Source: a virus. From it: DNA of 41,508 bases. Shown here piece by piece: positions 1 through 8,332 of the stretch. How positions within the stretch are numbered: position 1 is the first letter of the stretch; every line of letters starts with the position of its first letter. The DNA lies in the IMG/VR virus record IMGVR_UViG_3300024520_000170, positions 1 to 41,508 of that record, one strand, 5' to 3'. The notes below the pieces were generated by a model. The model saw nothing but the letters and a program-made list of their open reading frames with translations, was not told the DNA's origin and made no database searches. The position numbers and the translations under genes are program-made.

Positions 1-1458
1 CGGCGGTCACGGTTAGCACGTTGGCAGCAGGGGTTCCAGTGTACGACTGGTCAAGGTATACGTCACACTCATATCTGGACAGGTGGTACTTATCGGTTCC
101 GTCAATGGCAATATAGAAGTCGTCTCCTGTAGTTGCATTAACGGTGCCCCCAGTGTTGTAGTGCCTTGCAGGGGATATAGCAGCGCAGATTGGCAACTTC
201 ATTCGGCTCCAACCGAATGCCCCCTCCTGCTCATTTACACGGCAGGAAAGCACTTCCCCGTTCGACAAGCGAACTAGCAATACGGGGTCCTCGTCGCCCT
301 CCCATACAACCAACTCTTTTATCGCAAGGCCCTTGAACAGGTGTCGGTGGTCTTCTGTGATATTAAGGCTCATGTACCGCTGGTTATCGAACCTGAACCT
401 TTGCGCCCTTATGGTCCGACAATCCTTTTGCACGTAGAAGATATAGGTCCCGGCGATCACTGGCCGAACAGTAGCGGATCCGTAAGCACTGTGCCTCTCA
501 ACCCCTACGCTTGTAGGAGACAGTGGCGCACCACCTATAGCGAACTCTCCTGTCGTCGTTCCTACCATAAGATCTTTACCGGAAGACATCCAGCGAACCA
601 GGCTTCCCCGCATATCATTGACAATGAAGTGCATCGCATCTGGTGAGGTTCCCCCTAGTGTGAAATCATACTTCGAGGCGGCTGAACTACCAACAACAAC
701 CTCAGGGTTACGCTCGAATCCTGAGAAGTACACACGTCCCTGGTGGCTAGTGCCGCAAGTGGGAAACCCAACGCCCTCTGACCAACCGAGGCTGTACTTT
801 GAAGTAACGCTTTGGTTGGCGGGCGGGGAAATGACATACGCATGATAGTATAGGCGGGTAGTGGCTGTGGAGTTGCCACTGCTGCGCTTCTTAGCAGAGA
901 GGGCGAAGGTCCCGCCGTTGAAGTGCACTACTCCTCCCACTTTTGGCTCGTCCTGTGGGGCTACCAAGTCCATGTCGCCACGTGTCCGTGTGTCGAACGC
1001 ACTCTCGTGGCCTTCTGGTACACTAGCGTGCGTAGCAGCAGAAGAGAAGGCTCCGCCCGACGGCTTTTCAGTGTTTCCTACATGGATAAACACCTTATCG
1101 CCAACCCTGGGGGTTGTGTAGTACTGGGTTCCAATCTCCGTCTGTTCTGTGCCTATCTGGTGAGTCCAGCACAATGTTCTTTCGTACCTCTCAGCCGAAC
1201 CTGTCTTGTTGACTAGCCTGTAGAGGTCTCCAGTTCCTCCACCTGCTACCTGATCCACCCTAGCCACGCCCTCTATGTAGGAGTAGTCATGTTCGGCACC
1301 TCCACCAGTGCTTACCGTGCCTTGGTCTCCACTAGTCGGGAACACTGTTCCTGTCTCCGTTAAAACGGCTTCAGTGCTTGGGTCGTAGTACTCCAACCAG
1401 TCAGCGAAGGCGTTCATTCCGGCGGGCTGGTTAGGGGGGGCAGTGGTACCTGAGTCTA
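1..1458. repeat. Left copy of divergent terminal overlap
   Basis: Bases 1-1458 align base for base with 40051-41508 at a constant offset of 40050. I count about 53 substitutions and no insertion or deletion (roughly 96% identity), and the reading frame stays intact in both copies. Some changes are silent and some replace residues, for example around 855-880. An exact terminal redundancy or a direct terminal repeat should be identical, so the copies look like two variants of one locus in a population, joined when a circular genome was assembled. Confidence 0.9.
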
Positions 1459-2980
1459 GAACAGTGGCGGTGCCCAGAGTAGTTCCCCCGGTGTCCTTGA
1501 ACGTGATCGTGTCCCCGGCAGAGAAAGATGTTCCAAGGGTGGCTCCGGTTGGCGCAACGTCGTATATCGTGTACACTGACCTATTTCTCAGCGATGTGGG
1601 CGTCGTTAAGCCACTCCCAGCAGTCTGCCAGATATTAGCCTCGTCACCGTTTATTACTGTAGCCAGGAATGGAGTGTCTTCATATGGAAGTGACCCAACT
1701 CCCTCGGGATCAATCTTAGCACTAGGGGCGTTAATGATTGCATAGCCCTCCTTTGTGGTATCGGTGGTCTTCAACTTGCCTAGAATGCATCCAACAAGGG
1801 ACGACTCAGACATATTCAGGCCTGACATAGCAATGCCCGTTATGTGCATTTCTGATTTGGACATGGTCGCCACGTCTGTGCCAGTAGTATCCTCTGTACC
1901 ACGTACTGTGTGGCTGAATGTAAGAACACCGTCAGTCTCTTTGACCCACGGGCCATCCCAGTCGTTGGGGTCTGATATGTCTGCGACGTAAGACCTGCCG
2001 TTAACCAACATCTGCGAGATCGTCTCAACTGTTACTTGACGAAGCGAATCGACTGATTTGACACGCACAAAGAACCCATGCCTATCGTCATGTTGTTCAA
2101 GCGTTACGCCGCTATGAGTCGCAGTCGAAGAAGCAGAGGGGAGGGTGAAATGTCCTATCCGGTAAATATGCCCAACGTCCTCGCTATTGAACCAGTTACG
2201 ATTCGTAGCCATTCTATATGTGCCCCCTCCGGCGATTTTAGTGCTATCGCCGGGGAGGAGGTCGAGTGTGAACCGTTGCCCTCTTATGTCCACGGGTGGC
2301 GACCTATGCACACAGTCGTACGGACGAGTGTCGAATACAGCCAGCCCCCCCTTGGACCTGGACAAGAACAACTCGAAGGGCTGCACTTCTCCGTGGCACA
2401 GTATGAGCGAGTCCTCGTGCTGGAAGTACTGGACCTCCTCTAGTTGGGCGGCAGTGAAGGGGTGTAGTCCGCATGATCGGAACAGGTTCTTGTCGGTCGC
2501 AAGGTCGCCAATGGCTGGGTCTACGCCCAGAGGAATGTAGTCTGCTGCGGTACTTGCGCCGCTTGACGGGAGAGAGGAGAATGGGAGATTGCATCCCTTG
2601 TTAGCCAGCCATGATTGTCCATGGTCTGCGAACATCACATTGGTAGAGCCCGCACCTGGGTGAGTGTTGTTAAGCACTGCCGTGACTATGCCCCAGGTCT
2701 TACCGTTGGCTGTGACTACCTCAAACACTATGACGTACTGACTACTAAGGTGGGTGTACGGGATCAGTTTGATAGCAGTAGAGGTGTATGTACCCTCCCC
2801 AGTTCCACCTGTCGTGGCCTCATGGACGGTTCCGCAACGCTTCTCAATAGACCCACCAGAGGACACTATCCCACCCTCTAGATTCCTGCACGAGGTCTCA
2901 TACACCTTAGGGCGTGCCTGTGCGTCTACATGGGGGGAGACTTCGCCATTCCTGAAACTAGTCTGCGGAACCCATACCAT
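1..2980 (-). CDS. Tail nozzle protein, T7 gp12-like (tail tubular protein B), 5' part; runs off left edge
   Basis: Reading the minus strand from the ATG at 2980 gives an open frame with no stop down to base 1 (993 codons). Because bases 1-1458 repeat 40051-41508, the frame continues at 40050 and stops at 39584, for a protein of about 1148 aa on the closed circle. The start overlaps the stop of the tail adaptor as TAATG, with AGGAG nine bases upstream. Its position after a gp11-like adaptor and before gp14/15/16-like ejection genes, its size (T7 gp12 is about 794 aa), and its C-terminal WSRMKLP and beta-rich text fit the nozzle at the tip of a podovirus tail. The family call rests mostly on gene order and on the C-terminal half; residues 1-520 alone I would not have recognised. 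Confidence 0.72.
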   Translation of the reverse strand, partial: MVWVPQTSFRNGEVSPHVDAQARPKVYETSCRNLEGGIVSSGGSIEKRCGTVHEATTGGTGEGTYTSTAIKLIPYTHLSSQYVIVFEVVTANGKTWGIVTAVLNNTHPGAGSTNVMFADHGQSWLANKGCNLPFSSLPSSGASTAADYIPLGVDPAIGDLATDKNLFRSCGLHPFTAAQLEEVQYFQHEDSLILCHGEVQPFELFLSRSKGGLAVFDTRPYDCVHRSPPVDIRGQRFTLDLLPGDSTKIAGGGTYRMATNRNWFNSEDVGHIYRIGHFTLPSASSTATHSGVTLEQHDDRHGFFVRVKSVDSLRQVTVETISQMLVNGRSYVADISDPNDWDGPWVKETDGVLTFSHTVRGTEDTTGTDVATMSKSEMHITGIAMSGLNMSESSLVGCILGKLKTTDTTKEGYAIINAPSAKIDPEGVGSLPYEDTPFLATVINGDEANIWQTAGSGLTTPTSLRNRSVYTIYDVAPTGATLGTSFSAGDTITFKDTGGTTLGTATVLDSGTTAPPNQPAGMNAFADWLEYYDPSTEAVLTETGTVFPTSGDQGTVSTGGGAEHDYSYIEGVARVDQVAGGGTGDLYRLVNKTGSAERYERTLCWTHQIGTEQTEIGTQYYTTPRVGDKVFIHVGNTEKPSGGAFSSAATHASVPEGHESAFDTRTRGDMDLVAPQDEPKVGGVVHFNGGTFALSAKKRSSGNSTATTRLYYHAYVISPPANQSVTSKYSLGWSEGVGFPTCGTSHQGRVYFSGFERNPEVVVGSSAASKYDFTLGGTSPDAMHFIVNDMRGSLVRWMSSGKDLMVGTTTGEFAIGGAPLSPTSVGVERHSAYGSATVRPVIAGTYIFYVQKDCRTIRAQRFRFDNQRYMSLNITEDHRHLFKGLAIKELVVWEGDEDPVLLVRLSNGEVLSCRVNEQEGAFGWSRMKLPICAAISPARHYNTGGTVNATTGDDFYIAIDGTDKYHLSRYECDVYLDQSYTGTPAANVLTVTA

Positions 2981-3618
2981 TAACTACTACTCCTGTATCT
3001 TGACTCAACCAGTTCGGACGGGCCGAAGAAGATCCCAGAGGACTCTTGACCGTCAATACCACGTGCCTTGAGTAGGGCCTCTCGTGCCTTCTGCTCAATC
3101 AGAGTTATGTCGTCCGCACTCTTGCCAAAGTTCGGGGCAACGAAGGCAGCAAAGGCCAGCCCCAGTGCGTGCTTCATGGCAGGGGCCAGGAAGGTTCCTA
3201 TGTTAGCGTCTCCTGGATCGAAAACATACTCCAACTTGACCGTACTCTGGTTCGTGCAGATACAGCGAGACTTGGCGCCTGCGCTGTCAGATACGATCTC
3301 GATCTCCCACATGACCCGCTCTGCGTTGCCAGCCTGATTCGGGTGCCCATTCACAGTGAGCGCCCGGAGGTAGTCTGACGGCAGTGAGAAGACGTTCCCC
3401 CACCGGGTGGTGTCCTTGAAGTCCGAGTTCGCCAGGGCAGTGAGGGCGGCGGTAGTCTTGCAGCCATTCCATGCGTGGTCGCTCACGAACTGTTTTCTAA
3501 AGTTGTCCCAGACCTTCCTCAATAGGATTGCCTGCGCCGTCTGATCTGATACTGCGGAATCCACTGTACCAACACCTAGTTGGGTCAGCCCGGTATTCCA
3601 TATTTCCTCTAGTGACAT
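2980..3618 (-). CDS. Tail adaptor, T7 gp11-like (tail tubular protein A), internal start
   Basis: Internal ATG at 3618, in frame with the 931-codon frame, preceded by GAGGAG with seven bases between GGAG and ATG. It would make 212 aa, close to T7 gp11 (196 aa). The text opens MSLEEIWNTGL and contains LLRKVWDNFRKQFVSDHAW, FSLPSDYLRAL and a helical C-terminus, typical of the gp11 adaptor ring that joins portal to nozzle. The stop overlaps the start of the gp12-like gene (TAATG), the usual gp11-gp12 order. The independent start makes a normal-sized adaptor the most likely main product. Known: gp11 forms a dodecameric adaptor below the portal. Inferred: the same role here. Confidence 0.75.
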   Translation of the reverse strand: MSLEEIWNTGLTQLGVGTVDSAVSDQTAQAILLRKVWDNFRKQFVSDHAWNGCKTTAALTALANSDFKDTTRWGNVFSLPSDYLRALTVNGHPNQAGNAERVMWEIEIVSDSAGAKSRCICTNQSTVKLEYVFDPGDANIGTFLAPAMKHALGLAFAAFVAPNFGKSADDITLIEQKAREALLKARGIDGQESSGIFFGPSELVESRYRSSS

Positions 3619-5775
3619 TATCTCGCTCCTCTTCAACAGGTTATGGGTTAGATCTCCAACCCCGTCTATGGTAACAGATATAAGGTATGTTGCCGACTCT
3701 ATACGAGATACGTCAGTGGGGTCTGATACTGTCCCGGTTCCCTGAAGGCTAATAACCACCTTCGCTTGAACTTCACTGTCGTCTGTCACCGTGAGCGAAT
3801 CCGTCGTATGTACAAGGCTGTGAATCAACACCACAGCAGCGTCATAGGTTGGTTCGATTAAGTCGGTGGCCGAGAGGTTGTGAGTGCTAGTGACCGTGAG
3901 AGCAGCAGTATCCTGAGTGACCTGTATCGTGCCAGCCGTATGTGCAAGATTGTGCGTGCTAGTGACCGTGAGAGCGGCAGTCTGAGTAGGCGCTATCAAC
4001 CCCGCCGTATGTGCGAGTCGGTGTATTGTAAGTACAAGGGCAGCGGCAGTGTCTTGAGTGAGGTCTATCGAGTCGGCTGTATGGGCCAGGTTATGCGTCA
4101 ACTTCAACGTTGAGTCATGAGTAGGCTCTATTGATCCCGCCGTATGTACTAGGCTTCGTGTCAACTTCAACGTGGAGTCGTGGGTGGGCGTTATCGTGCC
4201 AGCCGTGTGTGCAAGTTTATGCGTCAACTTCAATGCGGCAGTGTCCTGGGTCGGTGCTATTGAACCCGTCGTGTGGACAAGGCTGCGTATTGTTGAACCA
4301 GTCGAGGTGATAGCGGCAGTGTCTTGAGTGATGTCTATCGAGTCGGCGGTATGGGCCAGGTCGTGCGTTTGGTCGGCAGTTATTGCAGCAGTGTCTGACG
4401 TGATAACGACACGACTGGAAACGGGGACGCCGAAGAAGGTGAGGACCCCAAGGTCGTGCGTTTGGACTGCGGTTATATCAGCAGTGTCTTGCGTGATGTC
4501 TACCGAACCTGCCGTATGCGTAAGACTGCGAGTCAACTTCAACGTTGAGTCATGAGTCGGCGCTATCGAACCCGTAGTGTGGGCAAGGCTGTGTATGCTG
4601 TCGGAGTTGATATCAGCAGTGTCTTGCGTGATGTCTATCGAACCTGCCGTGTGCGCTAGTTCATGGGTTTGGTCGGCAGTGATATCGGCGGTCACCGGGG
4701 CAGGACCCCCACCTCCGATATTTAGGTTGGTATCGACTGGGAAGCCGAAGGTAAAGGAGACGGCAAGGTTATGCGTCAACTTCAATGCGGCAGTGTCCTG
4801 GGTCGGTGCTATTGAACCCGTCGTGTGGGCCAGGCTGTGTGTACTGGTGACCGTGAGAGCGGCAGTATCCTGAGTAGGCTCTACTGAATCCGTCGTGTGC
4901 GCCAGGCTGTGTGTGGTAGCACCCGAGGTGATTGTGATATGAGAGTATTGAGTCCCGGCAGGGAGCGGAAAGTCCACCATTAGGTACTGGTTGATGGCCG
5001 TGGATGAAAGATTATGGATAGTCTTGGAGGTGATATCGGCAGTGTCTTGAGTGGGCGCTATTGAACCCGTCGTGTGTGCAAGGTCGTGCGTTTGGACTGC
5101 GGTTATTGAACTGGCGGAAGTGCTGGTCGTTATTGCGCCTGCCGTGTGTGATAGGCTGTGTGTGGATGTAACAGTAACGGAGGAAGTATGAGTGGGCGCT
5201 ATCGAACCCGTGGTGTCAGCCAGGCTATGGGTGGTGCTAGAAGCAGCGGCAGTTGTAACCGTCATGAGGGTGAACGTAGCGGTTCCGTCGTTCTTTGAGC
5301 CCCATGAAGATTGGAACTGATAGTCCGTGCTGGCTGGGCAGTTCCCCATGTCTATCGCCCATTGGGCTTCAGTCTGTGCGTCCTTGACTTCAGCCCCGTA
5401 GTTTTGCGAGGTCGAACTTGTGAACTCTTTACCACTAGCAACGAACCCATCGCTATTAGGTCCATCGCTCAGGGTGCCTCTTCGGTTCCCGGTCGCCACA
5501 TTGGTTCCGTTGGTTATGGTTCCAGTGGCGTTGTCAAGGTGCGGGCCAGTAGCGTTCGTCAAGGCTAAGGTTGCGAAGGTTCCGCTAGGAAGCACCCTCC
5601 ATTGGAGAGAGTGCGACTGTCCTGTACGGAACTCGGAACCACCGTCCTCTACAGAGGATGCCAGTATGAACAGGCCAGCATCTCCCGACACTAGCGTATA
5701 GTCAGCATCGAGACCCACACCTGATATGTTTGCCCGACTGCTGTCACATATCCTGGATCCTAAATGTGCAGTCAC
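2980..5775 (-). CDS. Repeat-rich tail-region protein in one frame with the tail adaptor (931 aa)
   Basis: The start is GTG at 5775, preceded by a strong TAAGGAGGT site six bases upstream. Residues 1-182 are Gly/Ser/Thr-rich and look beta-stranded. Residues 183-675 are about 20 degenerate units of 21-35 aa with the core HxLAHTxGSIxPTQDT. Residues 676-719 form a short linker. Residues 720-931 are a complete gp11-like adaptor. No stop codon separates the repeat part from the adaptor, yet codon 720 is an ATG with its own GGAG site. The long chain may be a true fusion, or the two parts may be made separately with the long form as a minor readthrough-like product. The repeat part resembles fibrous tail or decoration proteins in composition only; I do not recognise the family. 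Confidence 0.7.
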   Translation of the reverse strand: MTAHLGSRICDSSRANISGVGLDADYTLVSGDAGLFILASSVEDGGSEFRTGQSHSLQWRVLPSGTFATLALTNATGPHLDNATGTITNGTNVATGNRRGTLSDGPNSDGFVASGKEFTSSTSQNYGAEVKDAQTEAQWAIDMGNCPASTDYQFQSSWGSKNDGTATFTLMTVTTAAASSTTHSLADTTGSIAPTHTSSVTVTSTHSLSHTAGAITTSTSASSITAVQTHDLAHTTGSIAPTQDTADITSKTIHNLSSTAINQYLMVDFPLPAGTQYSHITITSGATTHSLAHTTDSVEPTQDTAALTVTSTHSLAHTTGSIAPTQDTAALKLTHNLAVSFTFGFPVDTNLNIGGGGPAPVTADITADQTHELAHTAGSIDITQDTADINSDSIHSLAHTTGSIAPTHDSTLKLTRSLTHTAGSVDITQDTADITAVQTHDLGVLTFFGVPVSSRVVITSDTAAITADQTHDLAHTADSIDITQDTAAITSTGSTIRSLVHTTGSIAPTQDTAALKLTHKLAHTAGTITPTHDSTLKLTRSLVHTAGSIEPTHDSTLKLTHNLAHTADSIDLTQDTAAALVLTIHRLAHTAGLIAPTQTAALTVTSTHNLAHTAGTIQVTQDTAALTVTSTHNLSATDLIEPTYDAAVVLIHSLVHTTDSLTVTDDSEVQAKVVISLQGTGTVSDPTDVSRIESATYLISVTIDGVGDLTHNLLKRSEIMSLEEIWNTGLTQLGVGTVDSAVSDQTAQAILLRKVWDNFRKQFVSDHAWNGCKTTAALTALANSDFKDTTRWGNVFSLPSDYLRALTVNGHPNQAGNAERVMWEIEIVSDSAGAKSRCICTNQSTVKLEYVFDPGDANIGTFLAPAMKHALGLAFAAFVAPNFGKSADDITLIEQKAREALLKARGIDGQESSGIFFGPSELVESRYRSSS
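3750..5229 (-). repeat. About 20 degenerate in-frame repeats, core HxLAHTxGSI
   Basis: At the protein level (H/R)xL(A/V/S)HT(T/A)(G/D)SIxxTQDTAAxxLT recurs about 20 times. Most units are 21-26 aa (63-78 bp). Three are longer and carry inserts with FPLPAGTQ, FGFPVDTNLNIGGGG and FFGVPVSS. At the DNA level neighbouring units share blocks such as tgcgtcaacttcaa, showing recent unit duplication or exchange. Two histidines four residues apart recur in nearly every unit, which could bind metal in a fibrous trimer; that is inference. Confidence 0.85.
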
Positions 5776-5806
5776 CCCTCGACCTCCTTATGCAACCACA
5801 AGAGGT

Positions 5807-6307
5807 CTACTCTGCGGCTATGGCAAGTCCAGTACCACCGGAAACGATCTGCACAGTATCTCCCAGGCCCACAACAGCAGGAGTGGCGAAGGTGCCGTAA
5901 AAGATCATATTGGCGGTGGCTGCTACTGCTGCTGACGCACATGCATGGATCGTGTAGAAGGCGATATCAGGCCAGTCGGATGCGGCGGAAGTCGTGAACG
6001 TCACGGTGCTGGTTAGGGAAATAATGTTAGGGGTAGTAGAGGTACTGAAGGTCTTCGGAGTGAAGACGATTTCTTGTGCTGCGTATACCACGTCACCTCC
6101 GATGCTCCCTGTATAGGTAGTCCCCATGACAGCCTCGGTTGGGGCGGTCGCTCCTGAAGCCGTGGTGGCATGCAAGTGAATGAAGTATTTTACAGCAGTC
6201 GAGGCAACTGGACCCATCGCCGCCTGTACCGAATTTGCTACTGGGGCTTGGTCCGCAGAGAATATCCTATTCAGTGAAATCTGCTCGCCTAAGTTACTTA
6301 GTCCCAT
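5807..6307 (-). CDS. Small virion protein, Ala/Thr-rich (166 aa)
   Basis: ATG at 6307 with GAGG about ten bases upstream; the stop is followed by a 31-base gap holding the strong ribosome site of the next gene. The protein is rich in Ala, Thr, Val and Ser, with alternating hydrophobic residues (for example ISLTSTVTFTTSA) that suggest beta strands. It has no signal peptide or catalytic motif. Lying between the capsid gene and the tail adaptor, it is probably a structural protein such as a head decoration or tail component. I do not recognise a family. Confidence 0.75.
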   Translation of the reverse strand: MGLSNLGEQISLNRIFSADQAPVANSVQAAMGPVASTAVKYFIHLHATTASGATAPTEAVMGTTYTGSIGGDVVYAAQEIVFTPKTFSTSTTPNIISLTSTVTFTTSAASDWPDIAFYTIHACASAAVAATANMIFYGTFATPAVVGLGDTVQIVSGGTGLAIAAE

Positions 6308-6308
6308 A

Positions 6309-6737
6309 TTAGTCTTCCCTCACTTTTATTGCGCCCGTACCGAAGGCTAACTCCTCCAATGGCGCTATTGTTATGTTTGCGTCAAGTGCTTCCCAGTATA
6401 GCAGATTGCCAACGGTAGCAGCATCGTAAATACCTATGCCCACAATGATCTCTTGCGTCCAACCACTCACGGCTGTTCCGGCAAACCAAGACACAGTGCC
6501 TACATTGTCGATTAACTTCTTGTCACCCTCTGACTTCACCGCCGACCAGTACGGAACAGTGGAGCCACTCGTGTATACCTGGGTCCTGGCTAGACCCGGG
6601 CAATCCGTTGCAGCCTCACCGTCCCCAGTTGGGTTCGCAGTGAGAAGAGCAATCCATGTCGTAGTGACCCCCGTGACCGATGCACCACCGATCAGTGACA
6701 AGCACTTTTGCGACCAGTAATGTGTCTTACCTGTCAC
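6309..6737 (-). CDS. Small structural protein with GIYDA/GNLLYW signature (142 aa)
   Basis: The open frame extends upstream to 6872 inside the capsid gene, but the natural start is GTG at 6737, eight bases after GAGG; a TTG at 6755, two bases after the capsid stop, is the alternative. The text WIALLTANP...LARTQVY...GIGIYDAATVGNLLYWEALDANITI matches, from memory, a widespread small phage virion protein with the pattern 'W.GL.T.DP...GYAR...GIFDA..GGNLLYW..L', often annotated as a tail or head-fibre protein. It follows the capsid gene directly and ends one base before the next start. Its exact place in the virion is not known to me. Confidence 0.75.
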   Translation of the reverse strand: MTGKTHYWSQKCLSLIGGASVTGVTTTWIALLTANPTGDGEAATDCPGLARTQVYTSGSTVPYWSAVKSEGDKKLIDNVGTVSWFAGTAVSGWTQEIIVGIGIYDAATVGNLLYWEALDANITIAPLEELAFGTGAIKVRED

Positions 6738-6756
6738 GAGGGTCCCCTCAATCAAA

Positions 6757-8103
6757 CTAGGCGATGGCTGCTTCGGTAGAACCCTTGTGACAGGGGATCG
6801 CAACCATCTTCTTGGGGTCCATGCGAACGGCACCAAGACTGAAGTCGTGGTAACACTGCAAGGAGTACCCACGGTCTGGGATCTCGTCGAATCGAACCGT
6901 CATTTCGTCACCCATGCCGAAGATGTTCGCATCCTCTGTGTACATCCACACGTAACGACCGTTCGTGGCCGTCTCGAAGGACAGAGTTGCGTATGCGTTA
7001 TCGGCGTTCGCAGGATCCTGGAGAGTCCCAGCACCAACGCCGGAGAGAACAGTCTCTTGCGGAATCTGGTTGCAGACACGGAACTCACAACCCAGGAACG
7101 GAACAGGTTGCCCGTACATGAGCGGCTGGAGTGCGTTGTAGTCTGAACTGGTGTACTGGACTTCGTGCATCAAGTCATTGACCTGATCCGGGTGAAGCAC
7201 AACGTAAATGCGCTGTCCCTGCCAAGCACCGTTCGTCTGAAGAACATTGAGGGCAGTCAACAACTTCTTGATGTGAAGCCCTCGTCCAGCATCAGTGGCA
7301 CCGGCGGTACCGCCAATAGTCGCCAGTGGACCCTCGACGATCTGCTGACAACCAAACTCCTGTGTAAGGGAGAAGGCGGGCAACACTCCGCCAGTGTAAG
7401 TCTCTCCTGCAAGGACAGCGGCTGCGGCTGCACCAATAGTTCCGGTGATGTTGTTGCCAGACGCTGAGTTATCATCGGGAGCACTCGCATCGCCGGGTCC
7501 ACCAAGCAGGTCGGTAGAAGAACCCGCTGCCAGTCCGCCAGCAATCGCAGTCGTGCTACCGTAAGCGAGATCGCAGTCCTTGCGGAAAGCATGCAACGCA
7601 ACGGTGTTGGCGTCTGTGAAACCCGTACCATTGACAGTCACGGGACCCCTGAAGGCATTGAGGATAACCTCGTCCTTCTTGCGGTTGAACGCCGCTGCCA
7701 CGTTGGCAACATAAGCACCGTCAGGCTGGATCGCACGCATGAGAGCACGCTCGTCACGAGGATCAAAGAGTTCAGCGAACTCATGGAACTCAGGACGAAG
7801 TTCTCTACGCTCGTTGTCGGTTTCCTTGTACGCCTTGTCTCCGGCAGCACTGTCGTTGCCGTACTGCTGACCACGGTCACGGGTCGTCAGGGTTACCGAC
7901 TTGTAAGAGTCAAGCATCAGGGGGTCACCACGAAGTACCTCGGGCATGCAGGTATCAGACAATGCAGAATGTAAGGTCTGCGCCTTCAGTCGAATCATGT
8001 CCGCATAAGCGGTCTTGAACAACTGTGTGTAGTTATTTGAGGCCGTGTTGGCGACGTTACCTGTGGTACCGGGCCAAGAAGTGCCAAAATCTGGATATGC
8101 CAC
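6757..8103 (-). CDS. Major capsid protein (448 aa)
   Basis: GTG at 8103 with GGAGGAG seven bases upstream. The text (YTQLFKTAYADMIRLKAQ, DSYKSVTLTTRDRGQQYGN, FDPRDERALMRAIQPDGAYVANVAAAFNRKKDEVI, and the C-terminal MGDEMTVRFDEIPDRGYS) resembles the Phage_capsid_2-type coat proteins of HK97-like fold found in podoviruses. Residues 170-245 hold a Gly/Ala/Ser-rich stretch likely to be a surface loop. It sits directly downstream of the scaffold and upstream of small virion genes, the standard head-gene order. A 142-base gap upstream suggests separate control of this abundant product. Confidence 0.85.
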   Translation of the reverse strand: MAYPDFGTSWPGTTGNVANTASNNYTQLFKTAYADMIRLKAQTLHSALSDTCMPEVLRGDPLMLDSYKSVTLTTRDRGQQYGNDSAAGDKAYKETDNERRELRPEFHEFAELFDPRDERALMRAIQPDGAYVANVAAAFNRKKDEVILNAFRGPVTVNGTGFTDANTVALHAFRKDCDLAYGSTTAIAGGLAAGSSTDLLGGPGDASAPDDNSASGNNITGTIGAAAAAVLAGETYTGGVLPAFSLTQEFGCQQIVEGPLATIGGTAGATDAGRGLHIKKLLTALNVLQTNGAWQGQRIYVVLHPDQVNDLMHEVQYTSSDYNALQPLMYGQPVPFLGCEFRVCNQIPQETVLSGVGAGTLQDPANADNAYATLSFETATNGRYVWMYTEDANIFGMGDEMTVRFDEIPDRGYSLQCYHDFSLGAVRMDPKKMVAIPCHKGSTEAAIA

Positions 8104-8245
8104 TAGACATCTCCTCCAAACAAAGTATTAAGTTTGCTACGGAAGGTTGTCCAAACATATGGGCCTACCTTGGTAACTACGCTTACCCTACTCGCCAGTC
8201 TTCCCTGGTGCCAGCCCCGCCCTAAGGTTATGGAGCATTGCTAGA
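8104..8245 (-). promoter_or_regulatory. Capsid leader: strong ribosome site, possible weak promoter
   Basis: One of the few gaps in the late arm. It ends with GGAGGAG (complement of 8111-8117), well placed for the GTG at 8103. A poor promoter-like pair lies on the minus strand: TTGGAC at 8154-8149, 17 bases, then TTAATA at 8131-8126. The ribosome site is convincing; the promoter is not. Confidence 0.35.
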
Positions 8246-8332
8246 TTACTTCTTGTCATTATCCTTGTCAAGTACCTCTTTAGGTTTTCCAACACTAATG
8301 TTGTCGGGCTCTTTACTCAAGTCCCACCCCCC
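8246..8332 (-). other. Likely +1-frame C-terminal extension of scaffold after a G6 run
   Basis: The minus strand has six consecutive G (complement of 8327-8332) near the scaffold end. In frame zero the protein stops six codons later (GVGLE). Skipping one G gives WDLSKEPDN, then GKPKEVLDKDNDKK and a TAA at 8248-8246: 27 more charged, lysine-rich residues, much more like a scaffold tail than untranslated DNA. The cause may be a homopolymer count error, a natural indel, or +1 frameshifting that makes two scaffold forms. Confidence 0.5.

Noticed and set aside
3750-5229. Diversity-generating retroelement target
   Set aside because: There is no reverse transcriptase gene and no template repeat; variation is by unit shuffling, not scattered adenine changes.
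8243-8271. Minus-strand promoter TTGACA, 17 bases, TAATCT
   Set aside because: The bases read as codons of the likely scaffold extension (LDKDNDKK and stop), so the match is probably incidental.
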